Source: CAIVAT01 sp964455285
GTDB taxonomy: Bacteria; Bacteroidota; Bacteroidia; Bacteroidales; FEN-979
Direction: 5' to 3'
DNA: 64,000 nt
Assembly (NCBI GenBank): GCA_964455285.1
Contig: CAYVVG010000001.1
Location: 62,001-126,000, forward strand
The translations under genes and the position numbers were made by a program. Shown here one piece after another: positions 45,506-54,541 of the stretch (positions are counted from its first letter, which is position 1; every line of letters starts with the position of its first letter). The notes below the pieces were generated by a model. The model had not been told where the DNA came from and searched no databases. It saw only the letters and a program-made list of their open reading frames with translations.

Positions 45506-46636
45506 CTACCTGGCCACGATCTTGTATTTCAGTTTCACCAGGTCGATGAGAATCGTGTAATTACCGGCTCCCGGTGATGGAATCGACGGTGGATCGGCAA
45601 CGCCCTCATTCGGACGATACACGAGGTTGCCGAAGTTGCTGCTTCCGTTCGCATCGGTTCCCCATTGCGGCGCCCAGCCGGTCGTGGTCTCCATGAACTT
45701 CAGGTTACCTGCCGCCAGCGTGGTGCTGAGTGAAAAATAGCCCGCGGAATCTTTGGTGAAAGCGATCCCGCTTGCCGGATCCCATCCTGCAGCGCAACCG
45801 TCGCCCACGAGGTACAACTGGGCGGAGGTGGCCGTAACGGTGTACGTCAGCAGGGCGGTATCGGCCACGATGCGGTAATCACCCTCGGCGAGGGGGCAAG
45901 GAATGGCCGGCGGATCGGGTTCCGATTCGGTCGCACGATACACCAGGTTACCCGATTCGGGCGTGCCGGCGGCATCGGTCCCCCATTGCGGAGCCCATGC
46001 GTTGAGGTTGGCAATGAATTTCAGGAACTTGCCTCCGGTCTGCAGGTGATCGACAATGGCGAACTTCCCTCCATCCAGGTATGACAGGGCCCTGGCCTTG
46101 GAGTTATCCCAGCCCACCGTCGTGGCATCCCCCAGCAGGTAGATAGGGGGCAGGATCACGACTGCGTTGTACGGGGTGATATCGAGTGTGACCACCTCGG
46201 AGATGTTGTTGGTGGCCGGATTGCCGGATGCCAGGGAGGCCTTGACCCGGAACTGAAAATGGTACAAACTGTCGCCAACGCCGTTGAATACCGCCAGGAT
46301 CATGTCGTTCATGGCACCTGCGGTCATCGAATGGGCAAAGCCCTGCCCGGTGTACATCACCTTCGGGTTGCTGAAGTTGTTCCCGCTTATATCCATTTCG
46401 AGGGTATAGGTGGGGGGGATGATCTCCGCTTTCAGGTTATAATCAGCCGCGATCCAGTTGAATTTAAAAAGGAGGGAATCCTTCAGTTCCTCTTTCAGTA
46501 CGAAGGACGAACCTGCTGAGGGGGTTTGGATTACGGCAGGTTTAAAGAACTCAAGGACTGCTTTGGTCTCATCCTTTTTACACGACACCCAGCTGAATAA
46601 ACCAACGGCCAGCAATAAAATTGATATCTTTTTCAT
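45506..46636 (-). CDS. SusE-like outer-membrane lipoprotein with two glycan-binding modules
   Basis: A 376-residue lipoprotein (signal ends LFSWVSCKKDE). A SusE N-terminal beta-sandwich covers about 25-155. Two related modules follow at about 165-268 and 273-376, each with a GWD loop (DATTVGWDNSK, GCAAGWDPASG) and the motif WAPQWGTDA. They belong to the SusE/SusF C-terminal type that binds glucan on the cell surface. It is the last gene of susCDE, 20 bases after susD. Two more modules of this kind are inserted in the neighbouring SusD. Confidence 0.9.
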   Translation of the reverse strand: MKKISILLLAVGLFSWVSCKKDETKAVLEFFKPAVIQTPSAGSSFVLKEELKDSLLFKFNWIAADYNLKAEIIPPTYTLEMDISGNNFSNPKVMYTGQGFAHSMTAGAMNDMILAVFNGVGDSLYHFQFRVKASLASGNPATNNISEVVTLDITPYNAVVILPPIYLLGDATTVGWDNSKARALSYLDGGKFAIVDHLQTGGKFLKFIANLNAWAPQWGTDAAGTPESGNLVYRATESEPDPPAIPCPLAEGDYRIVADTALLTYTVTATSAQLYLVGDGCAAGWDPASGIAFTKDSAGYFSLSTTLAAGNLKFMETTTGWAPQWGTDANGSSNFGNLVYRPNEGVADPPSIPSPGAGNYTILIDLVKLKYKIVAR

Positions 46637-46655
46637 GTTGATTGGTTTTATCAGA

Positions 46656-48890
46656 TTAATATTTCGGATTCTGTTTCAGGTTGGGATTGGCCGTTACGTC
46701 GGTCGCCGGGATCGGGAAGATGTCGTACATCGGATCCACCGATTTTCCGTCCTTGGTGCCACCCTTCCAGGGCCACGCATAGGTACCGCTGCTGAACTGG
46801 CCGAAGCGGATCAGGTCGGTGCGGCGGTAGCCTTCCCAATACAGTTCCCGGGCGCGCTCATCCAGGATGAATTCGGGGGTAAGGTCGGCGCTGGAAATTC
46901 GTCCGGTCTCATCGGTAAAGGCACGGTCGCGGATCGCGTTGACCAGGTCGAGCGCGGTTCCCGCGTCGCCGCCGCTTCCGCCTTTGAGAACGGCTTCGGC
47001 ATACATCAGGTAGACATCGGCCAGGCGGAACACCGGGAAATCGGTATCGACAAAGGTGGCATCGCTGCCCGGCACGCCGGTGCTGGATACATTCGTGAAC
47101 TTGGGTACCGCGTACCCTTCGGTGAATACGCCGATGTCGTTGATCTCAAGCGACTGTCCATCGGTATAGAAGATCGGACGGTGGTCGATGCTGGGAGGCG
47201 TGTTGACCACAATGGTATAGGTGTAATCCGGGGCTCCCAGTTTCATGGTGATCAGGTAGTTCCCGGCCGTCGGGATGGATATGTTGGATCCGCCGGCTTC
47301 GAGGATGCCGTTGGCGCCGTCGTCGCCGTAGTTGATGTCCCAGCCGTCGTTGGCGCGGAACTTGATCTCTCCCACTCCGAGGTCGAGGATCACGCTCCAG
47401 GTGCCGGCGGCCGCGTCATAGGTCATGTTCTGGTCCGAATCCCAGCCGCCGGCCGTGGCCGAGCCGATGACTCCCCAGTCGGTCTTGACTGCCGTGTAGG
47501 TCAGAGCGGTCATATCGACATTCAACTTATAGTAGCCAGCGTCGGCCATTGTGATGTTGCTTCCCGGATGCGCAAGTTTCCCGGTAGAAGTCCCATCATC
47601 GCCATAGTCGTTGGTCCAGTCGGGGGTGGTACAGAATTTGAACTCGGCACTGGCCGGGAAAGAGAGATAGCCTTCGAACTTGTTGTCGCTGGCAACCGAT
47701 TTCAGGACGGTAGTGGTATTGGAAGGATCCCACCCCTGGTGATTGCCGGGCACATAGAGCATCGGGTAATCGCGGTTTGCCTTGCGGGGCTTGGGCGACG
47801 ACCAGAAGCTGGGAACATCGCCGTCGGGAAAGAACTTGTCGACCAGGCCGCTGGTGGTGCGGATACCGCCCCAACCGCCGCCGATGCCGTAATTCCCCGG
47901 GGTCATGCTTCCCCCGACAGCAGCGTGAACGATGAAGGTCGTTCCGCCCCAGGTCTGGGTGCGGGTGCCGTCGAATGCGACCGGGAAGATGATCTCATTG
48001 CTGAGGTGGTTGTCGGCCGTGAAGAGGTTCTGGTAAACAGGCTCGAGGGTGTACCCGGCGCCGAGCACCTTGTTGCAATAGGTGAGGCACTTGGTGAGTT
48101 CGCCCGGATAGTCAAACCCGCTGACTTCCTTATTATAGACCTGCGAGTTCAGGTACAGCTTGGCCAGGAGCGTCCATGCGGCAGCCTGTCCGGCACGGGC
48201 GTACTCGGGCCCCTTCACGCTGGTCAGCAGGGGTTCGATGGCCAGGAGTTCAGATTCGACATATTTGTAGAGATTTGCCCGGGTGATCTGCGGAGGGAAG
48301 AATTTTCCGACCGGATCGTTCTCGGTGACGAAGGGCACGTTGCCGAAGAGGTCCAGCGCGTGGTAGTAGCTCAGTGCCCGCAGGAAGCGTGCCTCGAGCC
48401 GGTACTGGCGGATGAGGTTCTTTTCGGCTTCGTTGAAACCACGTTCATCCAGCTTGCTGTCGCTCGACTCGCGGATAAACTCGTTGGTAGCGCATACCTG
48501 GAAGAAGATCCGGTAGTACATCGCTGCGACGAAAACATCGCTGGATCCCCACGACTGGCTATGGAAGTTTTTGATCGTCTGGTCGTTCCACCCGATGACA
48601 GCCTCGTCGGTCGTCAACTCCTGGTGATACCAGTAACCGCGGAGGTATTCGCCGAATCCTTCGTCGATCCCTTTGATGTCGGGTTTACCGGCAGGGCCTT
48701 CCTGTCCTGAAACAGCAAGACCGGCATACAGTTTGGCAAGCACCATTTTATAGTTGCCTGCCGTTTTATAAACGTTGACAGTTGTCCAGTCATCCGGATC
48801 GATGGGCTTGGTATCCAGATCTTTGACACAGGAGGCAAGAAACACGGTCATTGCCAGCACCATGCCTGTTATCGTGAATATTCTTTTCAT
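46656..48890 (-). CDS. SusD/RagB-like glycan-binding lipoprotein with two inserted SusE/SusF-type modules
   Basis: A 744-residue lipoprotein (lipobox FLASCVKDLD). SusD text is clear at both ends: TPR-like helices (YRLEARFLRALSYYHALDLF at about 165) and the C-terminal RLADVYLMYAEAVLKGG and YWEGYRRTDLIRFGQF. Residues about 373-562 are not SusD: two tandem modules, each with GWD (NHQGWDPSN, TAGGWDSDQ), F-K-F/R and YGDDG motifs and a GSNI turn. Without them the length is about 554, normal for SusD. SusD caps the SusC pore and binds the glycan; the extra modules should add binding surface. It starts 20 bases after susC. Confidence 0.92.
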   Translation of the reverse strand: MKRIFTITGMVLAMTVFLASCVKDLDTKPIDPDDWTTVNVYKTAGNYKMVLAKLYAGLAVSGQEGPAGKPDIKGIDEGFGEYLRGYWYHQELTTDEAVIGWNDQTIKNFHSQSWGSSDVFVAAMYYRIFFQVCATNEFIRESSDSKLDERGFNEAEKNLIRQYRLEARFLRALSYYHALDLFGNVPFVTENDPVGKFFPPQITRANLYKYVESELLAIEPLLTSVKGPEYARAGQAAAWTLLAKLYLNSQVYNKEVSGFDYPGELTKCLTYCNKVLGAGYTLEPVYQNLFTADNHLSNEIIFPVAFDGTRTQTWGGTTFIVHAAVGGSMTPGNYGIGGGWGGIRTTSGLVDKFFPDGDVPSFWSSPKPRKANRDYPMLYVPGNHQGWDPSNTTTVLKSVASDNKFEGYLSFPASAEFKFCTTPDWTNDYGDDGTSTGKLAHPGSNITMADAGYYKLNVDMTALTYTAVKTDWGVIGSATAGGWDSDQNMTYDAAAGTWSVILDLGVGEIKFRANDGWDINYGDDGANGILEAGGSNISIPTAGNYLITMKLGAPDYTYTIVVNTPPSIDHRPIFYTDGQSLEINDIGVFTEGYAVPKFTNVSSTGVPGSDATFVDTDFPVFRLADVYLMYAEAVLKGGSGGDAGTALDLVNAIRDRAFTDETGRISSADLTPEFILDERARELYWEGYRRTDLIRFGQFSSGTYAWPWKGGTKDGKSVDPMYDIFPIPATDVTANPNLKQNPKY

Positions 48891-48910
48891 GTTATCAATA
48901 GTTTATTTGG

Positions 48911-51900
48911 TTACAGTGAAAGGTTTACACCCAGAACGAACACCCGCGAGCGCGGATAGATGTTGTTGTCGATACCATTATTGACTTCCGGATCGAGGCC
49001 CGTGTACTTGGTGATCGTGAACACGTTGTTGACCGTGAAACTGAGCCGGAGGCCCATGGAATTCTTCATCAGGTTGCCGAAATCGTAGCCCAGGCTGACA
49101 TAATCGAGCTTGAAGTAAGAGGCATTCTGGATGTAATAATCCGACAGATACTGCTGGTTCTCGAAACCTACCTCATTCACATCCTTGGAGACGTTGCCGA
49201 GATAGGGTCCTTCAGGCCGGAAAAGGTTGGAATACACACCCCGGTTGGAGGCGTTGTTATTATATATGTAATTCCCGACGGTGGCATGTCCCGCGGCCGC
49301 GAGTGAAAACCGCTTGTAGTTCAGGGCGGTCGAAACGCCGTAAGTGGAGGTGCCGTTGGGGCTCTTGTAGTGATACCGGTCGGCATCGGTGATCTTTCCG
49401 TCTGCATTCAGGTCTTCCACCAATCCTTCGATCGGTTTGCCATTGGCATCGTACACCTGCTTGTAAACGAAGAAAGAGTTCATCGGGTAACCCACGCTGT
49501 GGATCTGGATGGTGTTGCCCACTCCACCGGAGATGCCCCCCGTGTAAACGCCCAGGTATGTCGGGTCGTCGATGGCGGTGAGTTTGGTGATCTTGTTGGA
49601 GTTGAAGGCCGCGTTGACCGAAAGTTCCCATTTCCAATCCTTGGTAACGATGGGCTTGCCGCTCAGGGTGAATTCAAATCCCTTGTTCTCCATGTCGCCG
49701 ATGTTGGTCACGATATAGTTGGTCAGGTTGGTACCTGCCGGCACCTGGATCTCGTTGATCAGGTCCTTGGTGTTGCGGATGTAATAATCGACCGACCCGG
49801 TGATACGGTCCTTCAGGAAACCGAAATCGAGTCCGATGTTGGTCGTCGTGGTCGTTTCCCATTTGATGTCGGCGTCATACCCGTTCGGGCGGAGCGTGGC
49901 GTACCAAACGTTCCCGATCTGGTAATAGGCATATTTGTTACTGATGGTATAAAGCGGCTGGTAGGGATACCAGTTGTCCATGATGTCCTGCTGCCCGGTG
50001 ACGCCCCATCCGAAACGAAGTTTCAACTGGGAGATCACCTTCGAATCACGCAGAAATGCTTCATCGTTGATCTTCCACGCGAGAGCGAGCGAGGGGAAGA
50101 GGCCCCAGCGGTTATCTTCGGAAAACTTCGAAGAGCCGTCGTCGCGCAGGGTGAAGGTGAGCAGGTAGCGGTCGGCCAGGGTATAATTCAAACGACCGTA
50201 GAAGGAGACGAGATAATACTCCTTCTTGTCGAGGATGGTATTCTTTCTGATCGTATCGTGAGGCACATTGTTGTTATAGGTATTGTTCTCAACTTTGAAG
50301 TGCTGCCACGAGTAACCCGCCATCAGGTCAAATTTGCTCTTGATGGACTTGACCTCTTTCACGTAATTCAGATAGAAATCAAGCACGCTGTTGTTCTTGG
50401 TCTGGTCATATTCACGGTCGAGGCCCTTATAAAGATAGGAACCAACCGATTCCAGGGGGATGTCGGAATTGATCGGGATCGTCACCGTTCCCTTCGATTT
50501 GGTATAATCGAGACCGAGGTTCAGGACGGCGCGAAGTTCGGGAAGGAAATGCATTTTGTAATCGATCTGGGCATTGCCGAGGATACGATTCACATGCGAG
50601 CGGTCATCCTTCATTTCGAGCATGGCCATCGGGTTTTTGGTGGCCTGGTTTACCGGTTCCCGGTATCCCATCGTGTCGGTGGGCTGCAACCATGCCCAGT
50701 ATCCGCCATACACCTCGTATCCTTCCCCGTATTTATTCTTCAGGTACCGGGTATCTCTCACCGGCTTGGTCGGATCCATGCTGATGGCAGCTCCGATGGC
50801 GCCGTTGTCGGCAAAGCGGTTCTTTTCATACAAATACTTGGCATTCACATTCACCTTCAGATAGTTCTTGAAGAATGAGGGATTGAGGTTGGCACCGACA
50901 GTGGTGCGCTGCATGTTGTCGGTCTTCAGAATACCGTCGGAATAGTTGTAGCCGAGCGAAATGCGGTAGGGCATGGTGCTGACGGCGCCGGTAAAGGCCA
51001 GGTTGTGGTCTGTTCCCATCGCGGTGCGGAAGATCTCCTTCTGCCAGTCGGTGGAGATGGCGCTGTTGGTGTCGAGGAGGCCCAGCACATCGGCGCGTCC
51101 CTTGTACCGTTCCTTGACCATGGTACGGTACTCGTCGCCCGAAAGCACTTCGATTGTCTTGGGTACGGTGGCGATGGAGATGTTGCCCGAATATTCGAGT
51201 CCGAACTTCTTGCTGCCGGCCTGTCCTTTCTTTGTGGTGATCATGATGACCCCGTTGGAGGCGCGCGAACCGTAAATGGCCGTGGCAGAGGCATCCTTCA
51301 GCACGACGTAGTTTGCAATGTCGTCGGGATTGATCATCCCCAGCGAACTGCGGGCGCCCGAGGTTTTGGCGTTGTCGATGGGCACGCCGTCGATGACCAC
51401 CAGCGGGTCGTTGGAGGCGTTGATGGAGGAGCCCCCGCGGATGCGGATTTCGGCATCACCGCCCGGTGCACCGCCGAAGGTGGTGACGGTCACCCCGGGG
51501 ATCTTCCCGATAATGGCCTGCTGCGGGGAGCTGATGCTTCCCTGGTTGAAGTCATCCGAAGCCAGCGTGGCGACAGACCCGGTGGCGTCCTGACGCTTCA
51601 CCGTACCGTAGCCGATCACGACCAGTTCGTTAAGACTTTTTACACCGGTTGCCAGCGACACGTTCAATGTCTTCTGACCGGTATAGGTGATCTCCTGCGT
51701 GGCATAACCCACATACGAAAAGACCACGATATCGCCGTTCTTCACTTTCAGCGAATACTTTCCGTCAATATCCGTTATCGTTCCGGTCGTGGTATTCTTG
51801 ATAACAACCGTTACGCCCGGAATTGAACCTCCGTCCGATGCGTCTGTCACAACCCCGGTCAATGCAGCTTCCTGCGCATAACCGGCCGATGCCAGCGTAA

Positions 51901-51949
51901 CGGCGAGGAACATGACCAGATAACGCAACCAAAGTACACGTTTCTTCAT
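48911..51949 (-). CDS. SusC/RagA-type TonB-linked outer-membrane transporter
   Basis: A 1012-residue protein: signal peptide, a carboxypeptidase-like regulatory domain (about 28-100, GVVTDASDGGSIPGVTVV), a plug domain with the SusC signature (about 110-225, LNELVVIGYGTVKRQDATGS and PLVVIDGVP), then a 22-strand-type barrel that ends FVLGVNLSL. It imports oligosaccharides with energy from TonB. No extra N-terminal STN domain is present, so it is not directly tied to an anti-sigma factor. It starts the susCDE operon; no HTCS or SusR regulator is in the window. Confidence 0.96.
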   Translation of the reverse strand: MKKRVLWLRYLVMFLAVTLASAGYAQEAALTGVVTDASDGGSIPGVTVVIKNTTTGTITDIDGKYSLKVKNGDIVVFSYVGYATQEITYTGQKTLNVSLATGVKSLNELVVIGYGTVKRQDATGSVATLASDDFNQGSISSPQQAIIGKIPGVTVTTFGGAPGGDAEIRIRGGSSINASNDPLVVIDGVPIDNAKTSGARSSLGMINPDDIANYVVLKDASATAIYGSRASNGVIMITTKKGQAGSKKFGLEYSGNISIATVPKTIEVLSGDEYRTMVKERYKGRADVLGLLDTNSAISTDWQKEIFRTAMGTDHNLAFTGAVSTMPYRISLGYNYSDGILKTDNMQRTTVGANLNPSFFKNYLKVNVNAKYLYEKNRFADNGAIGAAISMDPTKPVRDTRYLKNKYGEGYEVYGGYWAWLQPTDTMGYREPVNQATKNPMAMLEMKDDRSHVNRILGNAQIDYKMHFLPELRAVLNLGLDYTKSKGTVTIPINSDIPLESVGSYLYKGLDREYDQTKNNSVLDFYLNYVKEVKSIKSKFDLMAGYSWQHFKVENNTYNNNVPHDTIRKNTILDKKEYYLVSFYGRLNYTLADRYLLTFTLRDDGSSKFSEDNRWGLFPSLALAWKINDEAFLRDSKVISQLKLRFGWGVTGQQDIMDNWYPYQPLYTISNKYAYYQIGNVWYATLRPNGYDADIKWETTTTTNIGLDFGFLKDRITGSVDYYIRNTKDLINEIQVPAGTNLTNYIVTNIGDMENKGFEFTLSGKPIVTKDWKWELSVNAAFNSNKITKLTAIDDPTYLGVYTGGISGGVGNTIQIHSVGYPMNSFFVYKQVYDANGKPIEGLVEDLNADGKITDADRYHYKSPNGTSTYGVSTALNYKRFSLAAAGHATVGNYIYNNNASNRGVYSNLFRPEGPYLGNVSKDVNEVGFENQQYLSDYYIQNASYFKLDYVSLGYDFGNLMKNSMGLRLSFTVNNVFTITKYTGLDPEVNNGIDNNIYPRSRVFVLGVNLSL

Positions 51950-52098
51950 AGATTTGGTTTTAACTAGTTTAACATTACATGAACTGTATTTTATATCATT
52001 GGATCAAATAAAGAATGCCGGTGCAAAATAATAAAAAAAAAAGACTGTATTCTCAAAAAAAAAAACTCCTTATTTAAGCAACTCAAACACAATATCAT
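51950..52098 (-). promoter_or_regulatory. AT-rich leader/promoter region of susCDE
   Basis: This 149-base gap between the GH53 stop and susC is far richer in A/T than the genes around it and holds runs of 10 and 11 A on the plus strand. Read on the minus strand, TTTG and TTTATTTGAT are possible -33/-7 parts but do not fit the consensus well. No terminator stem is visible, so read-through from GH53 is possible. Confidence 0.3.
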
Positions 52099-53313
52099 TT
52101 AAAAGTCATATTCGGCTTTCATATACCTGGCAGAGGGCAATGCCGATCCGGTGAAATCGAAGAGCGTGCAGTTGTCCCATGAGGATCCGGTCCCCCATTT
52201 GTCCTTCATACCCGACGTGATCCAGGCCGGCTCCCAGTACATCAGCCCTGTTCCGCCCCCCCGGATGACCGCCTGTGTCAGATCCCGGAAATAGGCAAAC
52301 TGGCCGTTCACCGTCGCGGGGTATCCCGCAACCGTGTCGCCGGGCCCGAAAATATTGCCGTAGGCGTCGGCGTTTCCCCCGGTCCAGGGGTAGGCGGTCT
52401 CCACGATCATGACCTGCTTTCCATACGTTGTGCGGATCGAGGAAATGCGGTTGGCGATCTGATCCATGCCGGTGAAGGTCGACCATTTGGCATAGTGTGA
52501 GATCCCGAGGATGTCGAAATCGGAAACACGCCCTTTTTTCACCAGCTCGTCAATCCACCATTGAGCATGTTGCATCTGGGCCACATGAAGAATGATCTTC
52601 GGCTTTATGGTGGAGTTTGCCGAAAAATCCCTGACGGCCCGGATCCCCGACTGCATAAGTGTCGCGAACGAGGTCCAGATCCCGCCTGAAACCTGTCCTG
52701 CCGGGAAAAGCATCCCCCCGTTGGTCTCGTTGCCCACCTGTACCATCTCGGGCGTCAGGTCCTTCGATTTCAGATAGTTTAAGACACGAAGGGTATAATT
52801 GTACACCGAATCTTTCAGAATGGCCAGCGACAGGCCCGACCAGGCCGCCGGGGTCTCCTGATGGCCGGGATCGGCCCAGGAATCGGAATAATGAAAGTCG
52901 AGATTCACGGCCATACCCGCCTCCCTGGCCCGTCGGATCGTCTTTTCGGCATCCGCCAGGTCACTGTAGAGCCGCCCCCCCGTGATCGCACCCACCCATT
53001 GCGGATCATACCACAACCGGACACGCACCGTGTTGGCTCCATACTTCTTCAGGATCCGGAAAGGATCCGAAACCCGGCCCGAATCGCTGAATATCCCGCC
53101 ATAATCCTCGATCTCGTTGACATAGGAGAGGTCAACCCCCATGCAGAACCGGGTCCATGAATAGGGGGGCTTTACGGGGGCGGGAACGGGCGCGGGGGTC
53201 TCATCTTCAGGCTTCTGGCTGCACGAAACGACCATGAGGCCCAGCAATGCCAGAAACGACAACCGGTTCCGGAAGCGATAGGCAAATTTCAGGGCGGCGG
53301 GGATTTTCAACAT
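52099..53313 (-). CDS. Arabinogalactan endo-beta-1,4-galactanase (GH53) lipoprotein
   Basis: A 404-residue enzyme from the ATG at 53313 (MLKIPAALKFAYRFRNRLSF), with a lipobox (LLGLMVVSCSQKPED) and a short Pro-rich linker. GH53 text is clear: FCMGVDLSYVNEIEDYGG, NTVRVRLWYDP, VNLDFHYSDSWADPGHQ. The acid/base Glu is in VQVGNETNGG and the nucleophile Glu in VMIVETAYPW. It cuts beta-1,4-galactan, likely at the cell surface. A longer frame to 53469 exists, but the short start gives a correct lipoprotein signal and leaves the promoter motif outside the gene. It is upstream of susCDE on the same strand. Confidence 0.94.
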   Translation of the reverse strand: MLKIPAALKFAYRFRNRLSFLALLGLMVVSCSQKPEDETPAPVPAPVKPPYSWTRFCMGVDLSYVNEIEDYGGIFSDSGRVSDPFRILKKYGANTVRVRLWYDPQWVGAITGGRLYSDLADAEKTIRRAREAGMAVNLDFHYSDSWADPGHQETPAAWSGLSLAILKDSVYNYTLRVLNYLKSKDLTPEMVQVGNETNGGMLFPAGQVSGGIWTSFATLMQSGIRAVRDFSANSTIKPKIILHVAQMQHAQWWIDELVKKGRVSDFDILGISHYAKWSTFTGMDQIANRISSIRTTYGKQVMIVETAYPWTGGNADAYGNIFGPGDTVAGYPATVNGQFAYFRDLTQAVIRGGGTGLMYWEPAWITSGMKDKWGTGSSWDNCTLFDFTGSALPSARYMKAEYDF

Positions 53314-53471
53314 AGTGAGCCGGTTCAATGATTCGATGATAAAGGTAAGCATTATTTCCGGAAATGGGCCATGTTCGTTTTCAGACTGCTCCAATCCTGT
53401 TCGGGCGGATATTTTTTTTGACCGGCGGAAGATCGGGGATTCTGCCGTATTTTTGCCCGGTGCACCCATTT
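53314..53471. promoter_or_regulatory. Divergent promoter region between GH53 and an esterase
   Basis: On the minus strand TAATGCTTACCTTT (53354-53341) precedes the GH53 ATG by 27 bases; the same 14 bases occur before the GH13 gene at 59105 (59071-59084). On the plus strand TATTTTTG (53448-53455) fits TAnnTTTG, 16 bases before the esterase ATG. Confidence 0.45.
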
Positions 53472-54461
53472 ATGAAAACCCTCTCCTGCCGATGCCTTTC
53501 CTGCCTGTACCTGGTCCTTGCCGGGCTTGTTGGGCATGGATATGGTCAATCCCCGGGGACTGGTTGCGTGCCCGCACCCTGCACTCCCCCGATCCGGCTG
53601 ATCACCGGAACGGTCGAACGGTATGAAGCCTTTCCCTCGCGCTGGGTGGATGCCCGGAATGTCGACGTATGGCTGCCTGAGGGCTATGGTCGGGGCGGGG
53701 AAAAATACGATGTCGTGTATATGCACGACGGACAGATGCTATTCGATCCGGCCGTTACCTGGAACAGGCAGTCGTGGGGGGCCGACGAAACCCTGGGAAA
53801 ACTGGTCGCATCGGGACAGATCCGCCCCTGCATCCTTGTCGGGATCTGGAACAACGGCGTGTACCGTCACGCGGAGTTCATGCCCCGTAAAGCGATGGAT
53901 TATATGACCGGCGAAGAACGCCGCAAAATCCTGGAATATGCCACCCCGGAGAAAGGGTTGCTGTACCGGGGTGAACTCCGCGCCGACCACTACCTGAGAT
54001 TCCTGGTGACGGAACTGAAACCTCTCATCGACCGGAACTACCGCACCCGGAGCAGCCCCAGACACACGTTCATAGCCGGGTCAAGCATGGGCGGGATGAT
54101 CTCGCTTTACGCCATCTGCGAATACCCGAAGGTGTTCGGAGGCGCTGCCTGCCTTTCGACCCACTGGACCGGCACATATTATACTGTGGGGAACCCCGTT
54201 CCCGGGGCGATGGCCGCCTACCTCCGCGACCACCTGCCCTCCCCTGTCCGTCACCGGATCTACTTTGATTTCGGAACAAAAACACTCGACACCCTGTACC
54301 GGCCTTTCCAGGCTGCGGTCGACCGGGTGATGCAGGAACAGGGGTACAACAGGAGAAACTGGATCACAAGGGAATTTCCCGGCGATGACCATTCGGAGAA
54401 CGCATGGAAGAGAAGGTTTGAGATACCGGTGCGGTTTCTGCTCGGGACGCGAGAAAGATGA
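53472..54461 (+). CDS. Secreted esterase of the Fes/esterase D type
   Basis: A 329-residue protein with a signal peptide (MKTLSCRCLSCLYLVLAGLV). The alpha/beta-hydrolase (PF00756-like) starts near residue 45 (VDVWLPEGYGRGGEKYDVVY). Nucleophile Ser is in IAGSSMGGMISLYA, a His in FPGDDHSENAWK and an oxyanion-type loop in MHDGQMLFDP. Family members cleave acyl esters on polysaccharides or siderophores; here removal of acyl groups from galactan or glucan is a guess. The frame opens at 53364, but the ATG at 53472 gives the signal peptide. A 9-bp tandem array starts right after the stop. Confidence 0.85.
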   Translation: MKTLSCRCLSCLYLVLAGLVGHGYGQSPGTGCVPAPCTPPIRLITGTVERYEAFPSRWVDARNVDVWLPEGYGRGGEKYDVVYMHDGQMLFDPAVTWNRQSWGADETLGKLVASGQIRPCILVGIWNNGVYRHAEFMPRKAMDYMTGEERRKILEYATPEKGLLYRGELRADHYLRFLVTELKPLIDRNYRTRSSPRHTFIAGSSMGGMISLYAICEYPKVFGGAACLSTHWTGTYYTVGNPVPGAMAAYLRDHLPSPVRHRIYFDFGTKTLDTLYRPFQAAVDRVMQEQGYNRRNWITREFPGDDHSENAWKRRFEIPVRFLLGTRER

Positions 54462-54462
54462 G

Positions 54463-54541
54463 AGGACTGGCGGACAAGCGGACAAGCGGACAAGCGGACA
54501 AGCGGACAAGCGGACAAGCGGACAAGCGGACTGGCGGACAT
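54463..54541. repeat. 9-bp tandem repeat array (GGACAAGCG)
   Basis: Seven perfect or near-perfect GGACAAGCG units flanked by GGACTGGCG variants, from directly after the esterase stop to the first ATG of the next frame. Confidence 0.92.

Noticed and set aside
46458..48710. 750-residue plus-strand frame opposite susD
   Set aside because: It overlaps a clear SusD and lacks any family match.
54463..54541. CRISPR-like array
   Set aside because: The units are contiguous 9-mers without spacers; there are no cas genes in the window.
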